Shown in pieces: positions 11,693-13,696 of a stretch of DNA of 13,696 nucleotides; within the stretch, counting starts at the first letter, position 1, and each line of letters begins with the position of its first letter. Location of the stretch: contig CAYPAS010000020.1 of assembly GCA_964408785.1 (NCBI GenBank), forward strand, positions 1 through 13,696. The letters run 5' to 3'. The stretch comes from UBA12465 sp964408785 (lineage in GTDB: Bacteria > Patescibacteriota > Patescibacteriia > Patescibacteriales > UBA12465). The notes under the pieces are model-generated. The model was not told where the DNA came from. It was given only the letters and a program-made list of their open reading frames with translations, and made no database searches. The translations under genes were made by a program, and so were the position numbers.

Positions 11693-13516
11693 ATGTATCT
11701 AGAAAAATTAGAAATACAAGGATTCAAATCATTCGCCAACAAGAATCGCTTAATATTTTCCGGTCTAATAGATGGGGAAAAGCGAGGGCTAACAGCCATC
11801 GTCGGCCCGAATGGTTCTGGAAAATCCAACGTCGCTGATGCTATCCGCTGGGTACTAGGCGAACAAAGCTTAAAAACCCTGCGCGGCAAAAAAAGCGAAG
11901 ACGTTATCTTTTCTGGATCTGACAAGAAAAATCAATTAAGCATGGCGGAGGTTTCTCTATTTTTGAATAACAGCCAACCCCGAAAGACTAACCGGGAAGA
12001 AAACGAACGCCCAGAAGAAGAAAACCAACTCGATGAACTTCTCTCTAGCTGTGAAGAAATAACCGTTACCAGGCGGCTTTACCGCAGCGGCGAAAGCGAG
12101 TATTTAATAAATAATAGCCGTGTCCGTCTGTCGGATATCCAAATGCTTTTAGCCAAAGCTAATTTTGGACAAAAAACCTACAGCGTTATCGGGCAAGGCA
12201 TGGTTGAAAATTTCCTAAGCTCAAGCGCCGCCGAAAGAAAAGATTTTTTCGATGAAGCAACCGGCGTCAAACAATTCCAAATAAAAAGGGATGCCGCTTT
12301 GAATAAACTAGAAAACAGTTACGAAAACCTGCAGCAAGTCGATATGCTGCTCAGCGAAATCAAGCCCCGCCTGAAAAGTTTGACGCGGCAAGTTGAAAAA
12401 TTAAAAAAGCGCGACGAAATAGAAAAGGGATTAAAGCAAAATCAACTTAACTACTACAGCCTTATCTGGCATGACAGCGCCGATAAGCTCGATTCCTATA
12501 ACCAGCGCTTCCTCGAGGGTGAAAAATCCCGCTTAGAATTAGAAAAGCGTTTAGAAAAATTAAACGAAGAATTAGCCAAGATCAGACGGACTGATAATTT
12601 CCAAGAAGTTGCCGAGTTACAGCCACGGCTAAGAGAACTAGAAAATCGCCGTTCAGAAAATTTAAAACAACTAGCAAAATTACAGGCCGAATTAGAAATG
12701 CAGTTAGAAGCACAAGGGCAATTCGATGTTTCCTGGCTTAGCGGCAAGCAATTAGAACTGCAATCCGCTCTAGAAAATATAAAATTAGAAATAAAAGTCT
12801 CGGATAACAATTCCCTGGCAGATGAAGAAGCGGAAATAAAAAATCGCCTGCGTGAAGTGGAGGGGGAAATCAGCGAAGAAGAAAGAGAACTCAGAGAAAT
12901 TAAACACCTAGAAGAAGAGCGAGCCGCCTTGATCAAGCAAATAGACAAGCTCGACGCCGTTTTAGAGGCCAATCTAGAAGCGCAAGGGCAATTCGATGTT
13001 TCCTGGCTCAGCGCTAAAGATAATGAGCTAAAAACCGAATCTCTAAAAATACAGGAAGAGCTAGCCTCTTTAAATAAAGAGATAGCGCAAAGCAACCACG
13101 AAGAACTGGAACAGCACTTAAGCGAAATAAGAAAACGCTTAAATTCTCTTAATCAGGAAATGGAAGAAGAAAACCGCCGGCTCAAAAAATTAGCGGCAGA
13201 AGGAGGAAAGAACGAAAAGATTAGCCAAGCCGTTGAAGATTTTTTGCAAGAACTGGAAGCTATTGGCAAAGAAGACGATATAAAAAAAGTAAAAGAATTG
13301 ATTAAACGCGCCAAAGAATCTTTCCAAGAAAAAATCCAAATACTTTTAACCGGTAAAAGCAGCCAAGAATTACAACAGATAAAAGCCATTCAGGAGGAAA
13401 TCATTTCCCTAACGGAAAAACGCCAAGAGCTTAACGATGAATTAAACGAAGAAAAATTACGCCTTTCCACTCTAAACGAAAGACGCCGCTTATTAGAAGA
13501 AAAAGAAAGACAATAA
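11693..13516 (+). CDS. smc: Chromosome segregation SMC protein, N-terminal part, ended by an in-frame TAA
   Basis: SMC forms the ring-shaped condensin ATPase that organises and segregates the chromosome. The start MYLEKLEIQGFKSFA is typical of the head domain. Walker A is GPNGSGKS (38-45) and IRWVLGEQS follows. A short acidic insertion (about 95-119) comes before SYSVIGQGM-type sequence (164-170) and AERKDFFDEATGV (180-192). From about residue 200 to 607 it is nearly continuous coiled coil. A 13-residue peptide, LEAQGQFDVSWLS, occurs twice, 90 residues apart. The frame stops at TAA 13514-13516, well before any hinge or C-terminal Walker B head. Coiled-coil sequence continues in the same frame after it, so the gene appears to carry a nonsense mutation or a sequence error. 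The start has no Shine-Dalgarno site. Confidence 0.92.
   Translation: MYLEKLEIQGFKSFANKNRLIFSGLIDGEKRGLTAIVGPNGSGKSNVADAIRWVLGEQSLKTLRGKKSEDVIFSGSDKKNQLSMAEVSLFLNNSQPRKTNREENERPEEENQLDELLSSCEEITVTRRLYRSGESEYLINNSRVRLSDIQMLLAKANFGQKTYSVIGQGMVENFLSSSAAERKDFFDEATGVKQFQIKRDAALNKLENSYENLQQVDMLLSEIKPRLKSLTRQVEKLKKRDEIEKGLKQNQLNYYSLIWHDSADKLDSYNQRFLEGEKSRLELEKRLEKLNEELAKIRRTDNFQEVAELQPRLRELENRRSENLKQLAKLQAELEMQLEAQGQFDVSWLSGKQLELQSALENIKLEIKVSDNNSLADEEAEIKNRLREVEGEISEEERELREIKHLEEERAALIKQIDKLDAVLEANLEAQGQFDVSWLSAKDNELKTESLKIQEELASLNKEIAQSNHEELEQHLSEIRKRLNSLNQEMEEENRRLKKLAAEGGKNEKISQAVEDFLQELEAIGKEDDIKKVKELIKRAKESFQEKIQILLTGKSSQELQQIKAIQEEIISLTEKRQELNDELNEEKLRLSTLNERRRLLEEKERQ
12705..12743 (+). repeat. 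Copy 1 of a 39-base in-frame repeat in smc
   Basis: This copy and 12975-13013 are 39 bases long, exactly 270 bases apart, and differ at two positions (12712/12982 and 12739/13009). Both differences are silent. The encoded peptide is LEAQGQFDVSWLS in both copies, while the flanking sequence is diverged. Confidence 0.9.
12975..13013 (+). repeat. Copy 2 of the 39-base in-frame repeat in smc
   Basis: This is the second copy of the repeat at 12705-12743. It encodes the same 13 residues, and the surrounding 90-residue units share a weak pattern of charged and hydrophobic residues. Confidence 0.9.
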
Positions 13517-13696
13517 AGCAGAGAAACGGCTGATATCACCGGCAAGCTAGCTAAAGCCCAAATCAAATTCGATGCTTCAAAAATTGAGAACGAAAAAGAA
13601 AATCTCCGTTCACAAGCCGAAAAACTAAGCAAAGAAATTTCACATCGCCAAGAAGCCAGTAATCTTGCAAACTGCCTAAAGAAAAAAGAGGCTATA
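13517..13696 (+). pseudogene. smc: Continuation of the SMC coiled coil after the in-frame stop (runs off the window)
   Basis: The frame of smc stays open from the base after TAA 13516 to the window end. It encodes heptad-rich, charged sequence of the same kind (for example GKLAKAQIKFDASKIENEKE). No in-frame ATG, GTG or TTG is present to restart translation here. It is best read as the rest of the same gene, with the head and hinge expected further downstream. Confidence 0.75.

Noticed and set aside
13514..13516. Recoding of TAA as a sense codon in smc
   Set aside because: TAA is the normal stop of many genes in this window (for example rplS, thyX and the dksA-type gene), and no recoding signal is visible.
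12496..13632. Minus-strand open frames rich in Ser opposite smc
   Set aside because: Serine-rich frames are the expected complement of Glu/Leu/Lys-rich coiled-coil codons. SMC is clearly the real gene.
1..13696. CRISPR arrays, insertion sequences, integrases or phage genes
   Set aside because: No regularly spaced direct repeats, transposase motifs or terminal inverted repeats were found. The only clear direct repeats are the in-frame smc copies and the lspA hairpin arms.

Overview
The window looks like a chromosomal segment of an ultra-small-genome bacterium of the Candidate Phyla Radiation (Patescibacteria, most likely a Parcubacteria-type lineage). This is an inference from the low-GC sequence, dense small genes with short or overlapping junctions, frequent absence of a Shine-Dalgarno site, tRNAs that mostly lack an encoded CCA, a tandem two-domain ThyX-like protein and a divergent SMC with a long coiled coil. 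UGA and UAA both act as ordinary stops in recognisable genes (the pseudouridine synthase ends in TGA), so the standard bacterial code is assumed. No mobile element, CRISPR array or phage gene is visible.

Layout. Positions 2-610 hold the 3' part of an RsuA/RluB/RluF-type pseudouridine synthase whose last codons overlap tRNA-Ser(CGA). A strong terminator and a GC-rich, hairpin-rich island (about 721-885) follow. Next is an orphan 541-residue protein with a possible HopA1-like C-terminal region. A minus-strand glycosyltransferase operon (2617-4943) encodes one intact GT4 enzyme and a second GT4 enzyme split by a -1 frameshift at a GGGAAAT heptamer. Divergent from it is a thyX-like gene with duplicated domains, then tRNA-Arg(CCG). 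A 542-residue minus-strand protein with an N-terminal export signal, an OmpA-like region and a central membrane segment occupies 6665-8293.

From 8443 onward come tRNA-Asp(GTC), a plus-strand pair dksA/traR-like and lspA, convergent tsaE, a small membrane protein, and a minus-strand unit cmk - rplS - tRNA-Leu(GAG) - tRNA-Val(TAC). The window ends in the 5' part of smc, which is interrupted by an in-frame TAA at 13514-13516.

Most genes are housekeeping: RNA modification (pseudouridine synthase, TsaE), translation (L19, five tRNAs), nucleotide supply (CMP kinase, ThyX), lipoprotein maturation (LspA), stringent-type transcription control (DksA/TraR) and chromosome segregation (SMC). The accessory part is the glycosyltransferase operon plus the two orphan proteins on either side of the glycosyltransferase/thyX block.

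The most notable signals are an intrinsic-terminator-shaped element inside the first codons of lspA, the frameshifted glycosyltransferase with a textbook-form slippery heptamer, the interrupted smc, an exactly repeated 13-residue peptide in the SMC coiled coil, and the possible HopA1-like orphan protein.
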